From the NCBI GenBank assembly GCA_965278945.1, contig OZ257128.1:3038001-3102000 (forward strand): a stretch of 64,000 nt of DNA, read 5' to 3'. This DNA is from UBA10649 sp965278945 (GTDB taxonomy: Bacteria > Actinomycetota > Actinomycetes > S36-B12). The position numbers and the translations under genes are program-made. Position 1 is the first letter of the stretch. The number at the start of each line of letters is the position of its first letter. Below the pieces are notes generated by a model. The model did not search any database. It saw only the letters and a list, made by a program, of their open reading frames with translations, and had not been told where the DNA came from. Below, piece after piece: positions 17,057 to 25,733 of the stretch.

Positions 17057-18498
17057 CCTCGCCAGATTCCCCGGTCGGCTCTTCGAGCTTCCGGGACCCT
17101 GAGAACTCCGCGGTCCTGCACGATGGCACCTGGTTTCGGGTGTGCACCCCTGCCTCGGCCGCCGCACTCACGAAACTGCGGGCCTCCTCGGTCTATGCGG
17201 ACTGGGTGGCGGACGGACGGCTGGTGGCATTCGAGCCGGTCGATGACGATCTGGCCGCGCGCGTCATTGCGTCCGGTTCGTCCGGGCGCCGCTCGGACGA
17301 GCATTCGACCGTCTTCTCGGTGGAGCCCATCGACGTCATCACGTATCCCTGGGAATGGCCGAACTCGCTGCTCGGGGCCGCCGCGCGGCTGACCTTGGAC
17401 CTGCGTTCTGCCCTGCTCGGCATCGGGCTCGACCTGAAGGATGCGTCGGCATTCAACGTGCAGTTCCGCGGATTGAGACCTGTCTTCATCGATCTCGGCT
17501 CCGTCGAGGAGTGGCGGCCGAACCCGTCGTGGAACGCCTCCCGGCAGTTCATCGAGCATTTCATCAACCCGCTCGCCATCGGCTCCGGCGACCATGTCAC
17601 GGCCTCGGACGCGTGGAACCTGGGCGGACGCCGGGGCGTCCGCTCCGATGTCGCCAGGCAACTGCTTCCCAAGCGCCAGCATCGCCGCCTGTCGCTGTGG
17701 CTGCTGCAGGCGACGACAAAGCCGGTCGCGAAGAATGCTCCGAGCGAGACCGCCCACGGCGATGCCGCCGCGCGCAACCCCGACCTCGCACGCAGCGCGA
17801 CGCTGTCGCTGACCCGCCGGCTGGGCAAGCAAGTGGCCTCCCTCCAAGGCGGGAAGCACCTGACGACCTGGCACGACTACGGCTCACGGGACCACTACGA
17901 GTCCGAGGACCTGGACCGCAAGTCCGCGTTGACCCGGGCATTCATCGAGCAGGACGAATCCCGTCGGCGCCTTGTCCTGGACGTGGGCGGCAACGACGGG
18001 CTCACGGCCGGCAATCTGATCAGGGGCCTGGATGCGCGTGTGCTCGTGCTCGACGCGGACGCGGGCGCGCTTGACGTCCTGCACGCCTCCCTGTCCGGTG
18101 ATGCAGCGATGGCCGGTTCGGTGACTCCACTTCTGGGAGACATCACCAACCTCACCGCGGCGAGCGGACTGCTGGACAGCGAGTTCAGCGCATTCACCGC
18201 TCGCATTCGCCCGAGCGCCGTCACCTGCCAAGCGGTGCTGCACCACGTGGTCATCACGCAGGGCACTCCGATGGACCTCGCCGTCGAGGCGCTGGCGCGC
18301 TTCGGTGCCCCGGTTCAGGTGGAGTTCGCTACCGAGGACGACCCGAAGGTCATCTTGCTCCTGCGGCAGATCCCGAACTGGGCGGGTGAGTATTCCCTCG
18401 CGGAACTCATCGCGGCCCTGGAGCGTCGATTCACTCATGTGGAGCAAGCAGGCACGACGTCCGCCACGCGAGTGGTGGTCAACGCTTGGAACGCCTAG
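17053..18498 (+). CDS. NoeA-like class I SAM-dependent methyltransferase
   Basis: A 481-aa protein. The N-terminal region carries the block YPWEWPNSLL, TLDLRSALL, LKDASAFNVQF and PVFIDLGSVE, characteristic of the large NoeA-type methyltransferases (NoeA is a rhizobial nodulation methyltransferase). The C-terminal half has the SAM-binding LVLDVGGNDGLTAG and the motif-II VLVLDADAGALD. GTG 17053 overlaps the stop of the 56-aa membrane protein. The likely substrate is a glycan or lipid-linked sugar of this locus (inference). Confidence 0.82.
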   Translation: MTSPDSPVGSSSFRDPENSAVLHDGTWFRVCTPASAAALTKLRASSVYADWVADGRLVAFEPVDDDLAARVIASGSSGRRSDEHSTVFSVEPIDVITYPWEWPNSLLGAAARLTLDLRSALLGIGLDLKDASAFNVQFRGLRPVFIDLGSVEEWRPNPSWNASRQFIEHFINPLAIGSGDHVTASDAWNLGGRRGVRSDVARQLLPKRQHRRLSLWLLQATTKPVAKNAPSETAHGDAAARNPDLARSATLSLTRRLGKQVASLQGGKHLTTWHDYGSRDHYESEDLDRKSALTRAFIEQDESRRRLVLDVGGNDGLTAGNLIRGLDARVLVLDADAGALDVLHASLSGDAAMAGSVTPLLGDITNLTAASGLLDSEFSAFTARIRPSAVTCQAVLHHVVITQGTPMDLAVEALARFGAPVQVEFATEDDPKVILLLRQIPNWAGEYSLAELIAALERRFTHVEQAGTTSATRVVVNAWNA

Positions 18499-18509
18499 CC
18501 GGGCATGGC

Positions 18510-20516
18510 ATGACTGAACGGATCGGGCCGCGGCGCAGCACGAGTGCATGGGATGCGGCCTCGTGGGTGATGGCGGTCGTCGTGCTCACCTTGGCGATTC
18601 CGGCCAGCGGCAAGATCGCCGGCAATCAGCTGTTCTTCACCGCCCATGGCGTGACCATTCTCGGCTGGATCATTGCGCTGACGCTGACGCTCGTGGCCTG
18701 CTGGCTCATCCTCGTGGCGATCCTGCTCGGCGTGCGGCGGTGGACCAGTTCGACTGTGTTCGACATCGTGGCTTCGGCCGTGCTGTTCGTCGTCAGTGCG
18801 TTCGGACTCGGCAACATGCTGGCATTGACCGCCCTCTCCTCGAGCGCCGTGCTGGCATTCGTTGTGGGCGCCATTGCTGCCGCAGCGGTCACCTGGCTGT
18901 CGCGTCGGGTAGCGATGGGCCGGGTCCTCTTCGCCTTCGCCGGTGCAGCCGCGGTGCTTCCGTTGGCCGCGGCCTTGGTCGGCGGCACGGACACCCAACT
19001 GCCTGATGCGACGTTCGCCGAGGGCGCCGCGACGCCCGACATCGTCTGGGTGATTGCCGACGAGCTGCAGTATCCGCTGGTTATCGACGGCGACGGGCAG
19101 GTTCGGGCCGAGTTCCCGAGCATGCGCGCGCTGCAGGAGCAGGCAACGACGTACACCCATGCGTACACCGCGGCGAACTACACCGACTTCGCACTGCCCG
19201 CGCAGTTCAACGGCGTGAGCGATCTGAGCGCGCTCGGGCAGTCGGGCATCGACCGGATGAAGTCGAGCAAAGGTCTGATTCCCGGCCTCGCCGCGAAGTA
19301 CTCGATCGTCATGGACTCCCCGTTGTTCAAGTACGAGTGCCAGTCCAGCGACTGCGCAACGGTCAGCCCGGACCCGAATGCGAGCCTGGTGGACAGGTAC
19401 GTGCAGTTCATGAAGGACGCGGCCGCCATCGCCGGCCAGACGGCATTGACCGCGCCGTTCAACACCGCATTCCCCTCCCTCGCCGGAAAGTGGCGCGACT
19501 ACTGGTCTGCCACGGATTCCGCGGCCGCCTCCGTCGACTCGGCTCCGGTCTCGCGGGTGATCTCGAGCATGGACAAGGCGAAGGCCAACCAGCCGAATGC
19601 TCCGACCTTCACCTTCTGGCACACGCTGCGCACGCACGCTGCGTGGCCGCTGGACCGGGAGGGCAAGGCGATCTATCCCGCGACCTTGCCGGTCGTCGAA
19701 GGCGCGCACCTGGTTGGCAGCGACGCCGACGGCCTGTTCTCCACGCCCGAGCTCATGTCGATCGAGCGGCGGCTCTACGCGAATGCCGCCGTCGACTTCG
19801 ACCGGCAACTCGGCATGCTCATCGATCACCTGAAGGCCGCCGGCACGTACGACAGCACGATGATCGTGGTCACCGCGGATCACGGAGCGGGGATCACAAA
19901 GTCGGGCGATCGCCGTCGCGGGGACAACGAGGCGCAGCGCTGGAGCGAGGTCGCGCACGTTCCGCTGCTCGTCAAGTACCCGGGCCAGCAGGAGGAGAAG
20001 GTCGTCACCGAGCCCAGATCGACCGGCCAGATCGCCCGCACCGTCATGGCGGCCGCCGGTGCGACGCCACCGGACGAGCTGGCGCTGTCCGCCGACCTCA
20101 GTGGCGCGCCGTCCGGGAAGATCGTGTTCACCGACGTGTCCGTTGATCCCATGCAGAGCTGGGAGTACTCGGGCGTGGTCGAGGCCGATCCATGGACTGC
20201 CGACGACCTGACACCTCCCGATCCGGCTCACCCCTTCGCGATCGGCATCGACCTTTCACTGCTCGGTCAGCCCGTTCCGGATGGCTGGTCCGAGCTGTCC
20301 GACCCGACGATCACCGCGCTGAAGGGCGAGTCCGACCAGGTTGTCCTCGTCGTCGAGCCTGGCTCGGATCGGTGCGAGTCGCTCACTCCCGCAGGACTGG
20401 TCTCGTCCGACGGACGTGTCATCGGTTCACTGCTGTGGCAGGCGGACGGCGAGCGCGCTTGGGCGATCGTGCCGAGATCGACGAATGGCGAGTACGGACT
20501 GTGGTGCCCGTCGTGA
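18510..20516 (+). CDS. Membrane-anchored alkaline-phosphatase-superfamily phospho-/sulfo-transferase
   Basis: A 668-aa protein with about five N-terminal TM helices (to approximately residue 155) and an extracytoplasmic sulfatase-fold domain. The first metal motif is DIVWVIADELQYP, the nucleophile region is AYTAANYTDFALPAQF and the distal metal motif is IVVTADHGAG. The Cys/Ser-x-Pro-x-Arg signature of true sulfatases is absent, and a Thr occupies the nucleophile area. A phosphoglycerol or phosphoethanolamine transferase-type activity on exported polymer therefore fits better than sulfatase activity. ATG 18510 is preferred to the TTG at 18486. It lies 11 bp after the NoeA-like gene. Confidence 0.78.
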   Translation: MTERIGPRRSTSAWDAASWVMAVVVLTLAIPASGKIAGNQLFFTAHGVTILGWIIALTLTLVACWLILVAILLGVRRWTSSTVFDIVASAVLFVVSAFGLGNMLALTALSSSAVLAFVVGAIAAAAVTWLSRRVAMGRVLFAFAGAAAVLPLAAALVGGTDTQLPDATFAEGAATPDIVWVIADELQYPLVIDGDGQVRAEFPSMRALQEQATTYTHAYTAANYTDFALPAQFNGVSDLSALGQSGIDRMKSSKGLIPGLAAKYSIVMDSPLFKYECQSSDCATVSPDPNASLVDRYVQFMKDAAAIAGQTALTAPFNTAFPSLAGKWRDYWSATDSAAASVDSAPVSRVISSMDKAKANQPNAPTFTFWHTLRTHAAWPLDREGKAIYPATLPVVEGAHLVGSDADGLFSTPELMSIERRLYANAAVDFDRQLGMLIDHLKAAGTYDSTMIVVTADHGAGITKSGDRRRGDNEAQRWSEVAHVPLLVKYPGQQEEKVVTEPRSTGQIARTVMAAAGATPPDELALSADLSGAPSGKIVFTDVSVDPMQSWEYSGVVEADPWTADDLTPPDPAHPFAIGIDLSLLGQPVPDGWSELSDPTITALKGESDQVVLVVEPGSDRCESLTPAGLVSSDGRVIGSLLWQADGERAWAIVPRSTNGEYGLWCPS

Positions 20517-20526
20517 ACGCAGACCG

Positions 20527-20532
20527 TACGCT
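20527..20532 (+). promoter_or_regulatory. -10 box TACGCT, leaderless-type
   Basis: TACGCT ends 6 nt before GTG 20539. It supports this start over the far upstream frame extension to 20341. Confidence 0.5.
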
Positions 20533-20538
20533 CGGGTC

Positions 20539-22371
20539 GTGACTGCCCCGCGCACGCGCATCGAGGTGACTGACCTCGTCGAGTTCCTGCAGCGTCAGGA
20601 GTCGGTATCGGGAGTGCAGCGGGTCATCGCCGAGACGGTGCCGTTGATGCTGGCGGCCGATCCCGGAGCGCTGCTCGCGGTGCTCGACCGGGGCCGAGGC
20701 GTGTTCGTCGACCTGACCCCCGGCGAGAGTGCCTCGATGTTCGGCGGCTCAGTCGATCGTGCCGCGACTGCTGCCGCGGCGATCGGATGCCTAGACCGCG
20801 CGTCGATGGCCGCACCCGCGGTTATCGACGACAGCACGGTCTTCGTGTTCCTCGGAGCCGTCTGGATCAACGATGCGCTCATGCTTGCCGCTCGTGATGC
20901 GCATGCAGCGGGCGCGCGCTGCGTCTACCTGCTCTACGACCTGACTCCCGTGCTCCAGACTGGTCACACCGCCGCCGTGAACCAGCTGTTCGACAGGTAC
21001 CTGTCGCTTGTCACGCAGACCGCGTCGGGCGTGCCTGCGATCTCGGCCTCCAGCCGAGCAGACTACGAGCGGCATTGTGCGCGCATGGGGTGGACAGCAC
21101 CTCCCGGCGACGTGACCGGACTGCCTGGCGGCCTGGATCCCGCGCTGTTCGACACACAGCTGAATCCCTGGCCCCGCCCCTTCGTCCTGTTCGTCGGGAC
21201 GGTGGAGTCCCGCAAGAACCACCTGCTCGCCCTGCGCGCGTGGCAGCGCCTCCTCGACCGGCATGGCCCGGACGCGGTCCCCGACCTCGTGTGCGTCGGC
21301 CGTCTGGGCTGGCATGCGGGCGAGTTCCTGCGCGAGTACGTCGACACGGACGGTCTCGACGGCAAGCTCAGCGTCCTGTCCACGAGCGTGAGCGACGCCG
21401 ATCTCGCCCGCTTCTACGCGCATTGCGAGTTCACGATCTACCCGTCCAACTACGAAGGCTGGGGGCTGCCCGTCACGGAGAGCCTTGCCTTCGGCAAGGT
21501 CGCGATCGTTGCCCAGAACTCCTCGCTCCCGGAGGCGGGCCGGGATCTGGCCGTGTACTTCCCGTCGAATGACCTCGATGCCTTCGTCGCGGCGATCGAG
21601 GAGAAGGCACTGGATCTGGACGCCCGCGCCGTTCTTGAGGCGCGTATCGCGGCGGACGACGACCCGCCCATCACGTGGCAGCACGTGGCGGATGTCATGA
21701 CGGCTGAGGTCGCGCGCGCGGCCTCGATGGAATCGAGGAGTGTTGTGTTTCCACAGATCGAGCTCGGCCGTGAATACATGCTCGCCACCGGCTCACCCGC
21801 TCCGGACACCGGTCACGCCGATCAGTACCTGGCACATCTGCAGTCCGATGGCCGCACGCCGCTGCTGAACCAGCCGCGCGGGGACCGCGACTTCGAGGTT
21901 GTCGACGCCGCTCTCATCGGCACGTTCGGCTCGCCACAGGTGTGGGGAAACGAGCTCCGCCCGGGCCGTCGCGTGGACTTCCGTTTCACCAGGCCCGTGG
22001 GCGGGCCGCTGACGCTCCTGCTCTCGACGCGGTCGATGCCCGGCGTGGCAACAATCGAGGCGACGGGCCCGGGCGGGCCGCTGCGCGAGGAGGTCTATCT
22101 CGGCTCGGTCGTCTCGCTGCCGCTCGGCGACGGTCTCGTCGGTGAGCACGCGCAGGTCTGCCTGACCGTCGTCGACGCGAGTGACTCGATCGAGGGGTTC
22201 TTGGGCATCCGCTCGTTCGTCGTCCTGCACGCGGACGATCTGCAGGCCGAGGTCACCGCGCACAAGGCGGCGGCGGTCGCGTTGCGTCAGGAGCTGGATT
22301 TCCTGACGAACACGCGTTCGTGGAAGGTCACGGCTCCGCTGCGCCGGCTCAAGGGCCGCGGCAGCGCCTGA
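20539..22371 (+). CDS. Glycosyltransferase family 4 with C-terminal accessory domain
   Basis: A 610-aa protein. GT4 donor-site motifs are clear: FVLFVGTVESRKNH, then FTIYPSNYEGWGLPVTESLAFGK (E-x7-E) at about residues 295-320 and SSLPEAGRDLAVYF. After about residue 400 a non-catalytic beta-rich region (approximately 150 residues) leads to a short basic C-terminus with TRSWKVTAPLRRLKG. That tail recurs at the end of the GT4 at 27473-29170. The start is GTG 20539, leaderless. The stop is 1 bp from the convergent Ig-like gene, leaving no room for a terminator. Confidence 0.87.
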   Translation: MTAPRTRIEVTDLVEFLQRQESVSGVQRVIAETVPLMLAADPGALLAVLDRGRGVFVDLTPGESASMFGGSVDRAATAAAAIGCLDRASMAAPAVIDDSTVFVFLGAVWINDALMLAARDAHAAGARCVYLLYDLTPVLQTGHTAAVNQLFDRYLSLVTQTASGVPAISASSRADYERHCARMGWTAPPGDVTGLPGGLDPALFDTQLNPWPRPFVLFVGTVESRKNHLLALRAWQRLLDRHGPDAVPDLVCVGRLGWHAGEFLREYVDTDGLDGKLSVLSTSVSDADLARFYAHCEFTIYPSNYEGWGLPVTESLAFGKVAIVAQNSSLPEAGRDLAVYFPSNDLDAFVAAIEEKALDLDARAVLEARIAADDDPPITWQHVADVMTAEVARAASMESRSVVFPQIELGREYMLATGSPAPDTGHADQYLAHLQSDGRTPLLNQPRGDRDFEVVDAALIGTFGSPQVWGNELRPGRRVDFRFTRPVGGPLTLLLSTRSMPGVATIEATGPGGPLREEVYLGSVVSLPLGDGLVGEHAQVCLTVVDASDSIEGFLGIRSFVVLHADDLQAEVTAHKAAAVALRQELDFLTNTRSWKVTAPLRRLKGRGSA

Positions 22372-22372
22372 G

Positions 22373-23626
22373 CTAGGCCCTCGTCACGTTGATGACGAAG
22401 CTCGCCGTGTTGGCGCTGAACTGCGCGCCGCCCGGCGAACTCGCCGTGAGGATGCAGGTGCCCGGGGATGACGGCGTCACGAGTGTTCCGCCGACGAGCA
22501 GGCACGGGCCACCCTCGCTGAGGTTGACCGCTGCCCCGGATCCCGAACTCGTGCTGATGGCAATCCGCTGCGAGGTCCCTGCCGTCACGGGGACGTTCAC
22601 GCGCAGCACGCCAAGGCCATTGCCCGACACCGACATCGGATCCGGCGCGCCGAGCGGCTGGACCACGATCGCCTGAGTGCTGCTGCCGCTCGTGTTGGCG
22701 TTCGACGCGGAGAAGTCTGCGGTGATGGACTGGTTACCGAGTGCGGTTGGCGTCCAGACCATCGACGACTGGCTTCCCGACAGCGGGATCGACCCGGAGA
22801 TGCCGGTCTGAGTTCCGTTGATGGTGTTGAGGAAAGCCGCGGATCCGGTGAGCTGCGGGTTCGAGATGACCGCGGTCATGGTCACCGGCGCTCCGATCAC
22901 GAACACCGTGGGCAGGCGCAGGGTCACCAAGGGCACGGTCGCAAGCACCTGGATGCTGTCGCTGCTCGACGACCCGACGGCATTCGCCGTGCCGCCGAGA
23001 CCGGCTGCAGGCTGATACGTCGCCACGACCGGGAAGACGCCGGGCGACGGAGGTGTCCAGCTGAAGGACGTCGTCGCCAGCCCGCTTCCCGAACCGACGA
23101 GCGCCGCGGTTCCGTAGGTCACGCCGGCGCCATTGCCGATGACCACGCTGCCCGCGGGCACGTAGTTACCGGCATTCGACTCGACCTGGATCGTCATCGT
23201 CGTAGCCACGCCCGCCTGAGCCTGGTTCACCGACGACAGGACGGTTGTCGTGGTGATCGGCGACACGGTGATGTTGAGCGGAGCGGCCGAGGCCAGGGCG
23301 CCGACTCCGGTGATGGTCCACGCTCCCGCGGCCGGCGGGGTGATCTGGATGCTGCCGCCGCCTTGCGCGTTGAGGGTCACCGGCTGCTGGACGATCGAGG
23401 TCCCGTTGAGGGAGAACAGCAGCGTCACGGTCTGGTTGGCCAGGCTCGCGGCAACGACCGTCACGGTCTCGGCGATGCCGACCGTGCCGTTCGCGGCCGC
23501 GATCACGGGGGCGGGGCGCTTGGTCTTGGCCTGGGCGCCGGGGGCGGCGACCGCTGCCACGACGAGGAGTCCGGCCACGAGGGTGCTCGCGACAGCCGTG
23601 AGGCGGGTGCGTGAGGGGGTCGACAT
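22373..23626 (-). CDS. Exported Ig-like-domain repeat protein
   Basis: A 417-aa protein with a Sec signal peptide (MSTPSRTRLTAV, hydrophobic core, cleavage near AQA at residue 33). About three to four beta-sandwich Ig-like repeats follow, each rich in Thr, Val, Ser and Gly, with elements VTVVAASLANQTVTLLF, TMTIQVESN and VTMTAVISN. The last about 90 residues resemble a conserved C-terminal module (RIAISTSSGSGAAV, PCLLVGG, GTCILTA) common in bacterial Ig-like surface proteins. No LPXTG or TM anchor is visible, so it is probably released or held non-covalently. ATG 23626 has a GGAGGA Shine-Dalgarno. It is divergent from the wzm-wzt export operon. Confidence 0.78.
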   Translation of the reverse strand: MSTPSRTRLTAVASTLVAGLLVVAAVAAPGAQAKTKRPAPVIAAANGTVGIAETVTVVAASLANQTVTLLFSLNGTSIVQQPVTLNAQGGGSIQITPPAAGAWTITGVGALASAAPLNITVSPITTTTVLSSVNQAQAGVATTMTIQVESNAGNYVPAGSVVIGNGAGVTYGTAALVGSGSGLATTSFSWTPPSPGVFPVVATYQPAAGLGGTANAVGSSSSDSIQVLATVPLVTLRLPTVFVIGAPVTMTAVISNPQLTGSAAFLNTINGTQTGISGSIPLSGSQSSMVWTPTALGNQSITADFSASNANTSGSSTQAIVVQPLGAPDPMSVSGNGLGVLRVNVPVTAGTSQRIAISTSSGSGAAVNLSEGGPCLLVGGTLVTPSSPGTCILTASSPGGAQFSANTASFVINVTRA

Positions 23627-23671
23627 CGGTGTCCTCCGTGGTGTTCGGGTCGCGGGTCGATCCGCACCGCA

Positions 23672-23681
23672 AGGATAGACT
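23672..23681. promoter_or_regulatory. Overlapping divergent -10 boxes (wzm operon and Ig-like gene)
   Basis: The plus-strand TAGACT (23676-23681) and the minus-strand TATCCT (23672-23677) share two base pairs. RNA polymerase could therefore not open both promoters at once. Confidence 0.45.
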
Positions 23682-23691
23682 GCACCCCACT

Positions 23692-23721
23692 ATGACGCCG
23701 AGGGTTCAAGCGCCGTGCTGA
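23692..23721 (+). CDS. Nine-codon upstream ORF ending inside the wzm start
   Basis: An ATG at 23692, 10 nt below the TAGACT box, opens a 9-residue frame (MTPRVQAPC) whose TGA (23719-23721) lies just past the GTG (23715) of the transporter permease in another frame. It may be a leader peptide that couples translation to the export gene. Expression is unproven. Confidence 0.3.
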   Translation: MTPRVQAPC

Positions 23722-24512
23722 GCGCGCTGTACCAGCAGCGCGCGCTCGTCCAGGCCTTCGCGCAGCGCGATTTCGCCACCCGCTACCGGTCGAGCGTCCT
23801 GGGCTGGGCCTGGTCGTTGATTCAGCCGCTGGCAACGCTCGTGATCTTCGCCGCGGTCTTCAGCACGGTGTTCCGGATCGAAGCTCCGCCACTGGGGAAC
23901 GGCAACGGCTCTTCCTACGCAGCGTTCCTGTTCACCGGACTGGTGACGTGGAATCTGTTCTCCAGCCTGCTGACCTTGTCGATGACCCAGCTGAAGTCGA
24001 ACGGCGAGCTGCTCAAGAAGGTGCAGTTCCCGGCGTGGACGCCGATCATCGGTGCGTCGATCGTGCAGTTGATCCAAGTGCTTCTCGAGGTTCTCGTCCT
24101 CGTCGTCATGTTCTTGTTCCTGCGGAACATCTCGTGGACCTGGCTGCTCGCGATCCCGATCCTTATCGGCACGATGCTCTTCGCGCAGGGCATCGGCCTG
24201 ATGCTGTCGATCATCAATGCGCGGTTCGGTGACGTCATGTACATCGTCACGGTCGTGCTCGGCGCCCTCTATTTCCTCACGCCTGTGCTGTACCCGATCA
24301 GCATGGTCGACAGTCAGAACGAGATCCTCGCCTGGGTCATCAAGCTCAACCCGATGTCGTGGTACGTGCAGAGCATGCACGATGCGATGTACTCCCTCGT
24401 TGCTCCATCGGCGCTGGCGATCATCGGCCTGCTCGTCGGCGGATTCCTGGTGTTCTGGGCAGGCTTCGTAGTCTTCAACAGGTCCAGCGAGGACATCGGA
24501 GAACTGCTGTGA
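23715..24512 (+). CDS. wzm: Polysaccharide ABC transporter permease (Wzm type)
   Basis: A 265-aa ABC-2-type permease with six hydrophobic segments. Features of the O-antigen/teichoic acid exporter family include the N-terminal QRDFATRYRSSVLGWAWSLIQP and the LLKKVQFPAW cytoplasmic loop. It forms the membrane channel for lipid-linked polymer with the ATPase encoded next, whose GTG overlaps this stop codon. GTG 23715 has only a weak Shine-Dalgarno and overlaps a 9-codon uORF. Confidence 0.92.
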   Translation: MLSALYQQRALVQAFAQRDFATRYRSSVLGWAWSLIQPLATLVIFAAVFSTVFRIEAPPLGNGNGSSYAAFLFTGLVTWNLFSSLLTLSMTQLKSNGELLKKVQFPAWTPIIGASIVQLIQVLLEVLVLVVMFLFLRNISWTWLLAIPILIGTMLFAQGIGLMLSIINARFGDVMYIVTVVLGALYFLTPVLYPISMVDSQNEILAWVIKLNPMSWYVQSMHDAMYSLVAPSALAIIGLLVGGFLVFWAGFVVFNRSSEDIGELL

Positions 24513-25732
24513 CCGACATCGCAGTCGACCTCGAGGGCGTGGGCAAGCGCTTCATGCGCCATACCGACCGCCGGAACAGCCTCAAGGAGCGGATCGTCCG
24601 CGGGCGGTCGCGACGACCCGAGGATTTCTGGGCGGTCCGCAACGTCACGCTCCAGATTCCCAAGGGCAGCGTCTACGGGCTGATCGGCCACAACGGTTCG
24701 GGCAAGTCGACCCTGCTGAAGATGATCGGCGGCATCTACCGCCCGACCGAGGGCTCGATCAATGCCGTGGGCCGCGTGGCCTCGCTGATCGAGCTCGGCG
24801 CGGGATTCCACCCCGACATGACCGGCCGCGAGAACATCTCGCTCAACGGCTCCATCCTGGGCCTGCCGAAGCGCGAGATCGCCGAGGTCACCGACGAGAT
24901 CATCGACTTCAGCGGCCTGGGCGACTTCATCAACGACCCGGTCAAGCACTTCTCGAGCGGCATGTACGTGCGCCTGGGATTCTCCGTTGCTGTTCACATG
25001 AAGCCCGACGTGCTGCTGGTCGACGAGGTCCTCGCCGTGGGCGACGAGGAGTTCCAGCGCAAGTGCTTCGACCACCTCTACGCGCTGCGTCGCTCGGGTC
25101 GAACGATCGTCGTGGTCAGCCACGGCCTGGGTCAGCTCGAGGGCCTGTGCGACGAGATCGCCTGGCTTGAGCGCGGTGAGATGCAAGAGCGCGGACCCGC
25201 GGTCGACACGATCGCCGCGTATCTGCGCAAGGTCAACTCCGAGGAAGCCGCCCGGAACCCCATGGTGCAGGCACTGCGTGACGACGATGATGGTGGCCTG
25301 CGCGCGGGAGACCAGTCGATCCGGGTTCGCACCGCCGCAATCGTCGACGTCGACGGCACGGCCATCGGCCATGCGGAGACGGGGACCACCTTTCAGGTCC
25401 GGCTGGGCATCTCGGCGGCCAAGCCGGTCGTGGGGCCAAACTTCCGCATCGCCCTGCAGCACGAGTCCGGTCCGTTGGTGACGATGATCAGCAACCATCA
25501 GCAGGACATCGACCTAGGAACCGTCGACACCGGTGACCACGTGGTTGAGCTCGCGCTGACGTCAAACCCGTTGCTTCCGGGCCGCTACCGCGTTCACATC
25601 GACGTCTTCGACGACTCCGGCTCGCGCCTGCTCGACTCGTGGAACGACGCCGTGGAGTTCGCGGTACGCAGCCCCTCGGGGGAGATCGGCCAGGGCTTCG
25701 TCAAGCTCCCCGCCGAGATCCGCATCACCTGA
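24509..25732 (+). CDS. wzt: Polysaccharide ABC transporter ATP-binding protein with C-terminal glycan-recognition domain (Wzt type)
   Basis: A 407-aa protein. The ATPase domain (about 1-245) has Walker A GLIGHNGSGKST, signature FSSGMYVRLGFSVA, Walker B VLLVDEVLAVGDEEF and the switch His in VVSHG. The roughly 145-residue C-terminal extension (RVRTAAIVDVDG, FQVRLGIS, ALQHESGP) matches the Wzt carbohydrate-binding beta-sandwich that recognises a modified polymer end in known systems. GTG 24509 overlaps the permease stop. The extension suggests export of a completed, terminally modified chain, in keeping with the many methyltransferases in the locus (inference). Confidence 0.92.
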   Translation: MTDIAVDLEGVGKRFMRHTDRRNSLKERIVRGRSRRPEDFWAVRNVTLQIPKGSVYGLIGHNGSGKSTLLKMIGGIYRPTEGSINAVGRVASLIELGAGFHPDMTGRENISLNGSILGLPKREIAEVTDEIIDFSGLGDFINDPVKHFSSGMYVRLGFSVAVHMKPDVLLVDEVLAVGDEEFQRKCFDHLYALRRSGRTIVVVSHGLGQLEGLCDEIAWLERGEMQERGPAVDTIAAYLRKVNSEEAARNPMVQALRDDDDGGLRAGDQSIRVRTAAIVDVDGTAIGHAETGTTFQVRLGISAAKPVVGPNFRIALQHESGPLVTMISNHQQDIDLGTVDTGDHVVELALTSNPLLPGRYRVHIDVFDDSGSRLLDSWNDAVEFAVRSPSGEIGQGFVKLPAEIRIT

Positions 25733-25733
25733 C

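Noticed and set aside
22371..22373. Terminator between the convergent GT4 and Ig-like genes
   Set aside because: Only one base separates the stop codons, and no hairpin was noticed in the coding ends.
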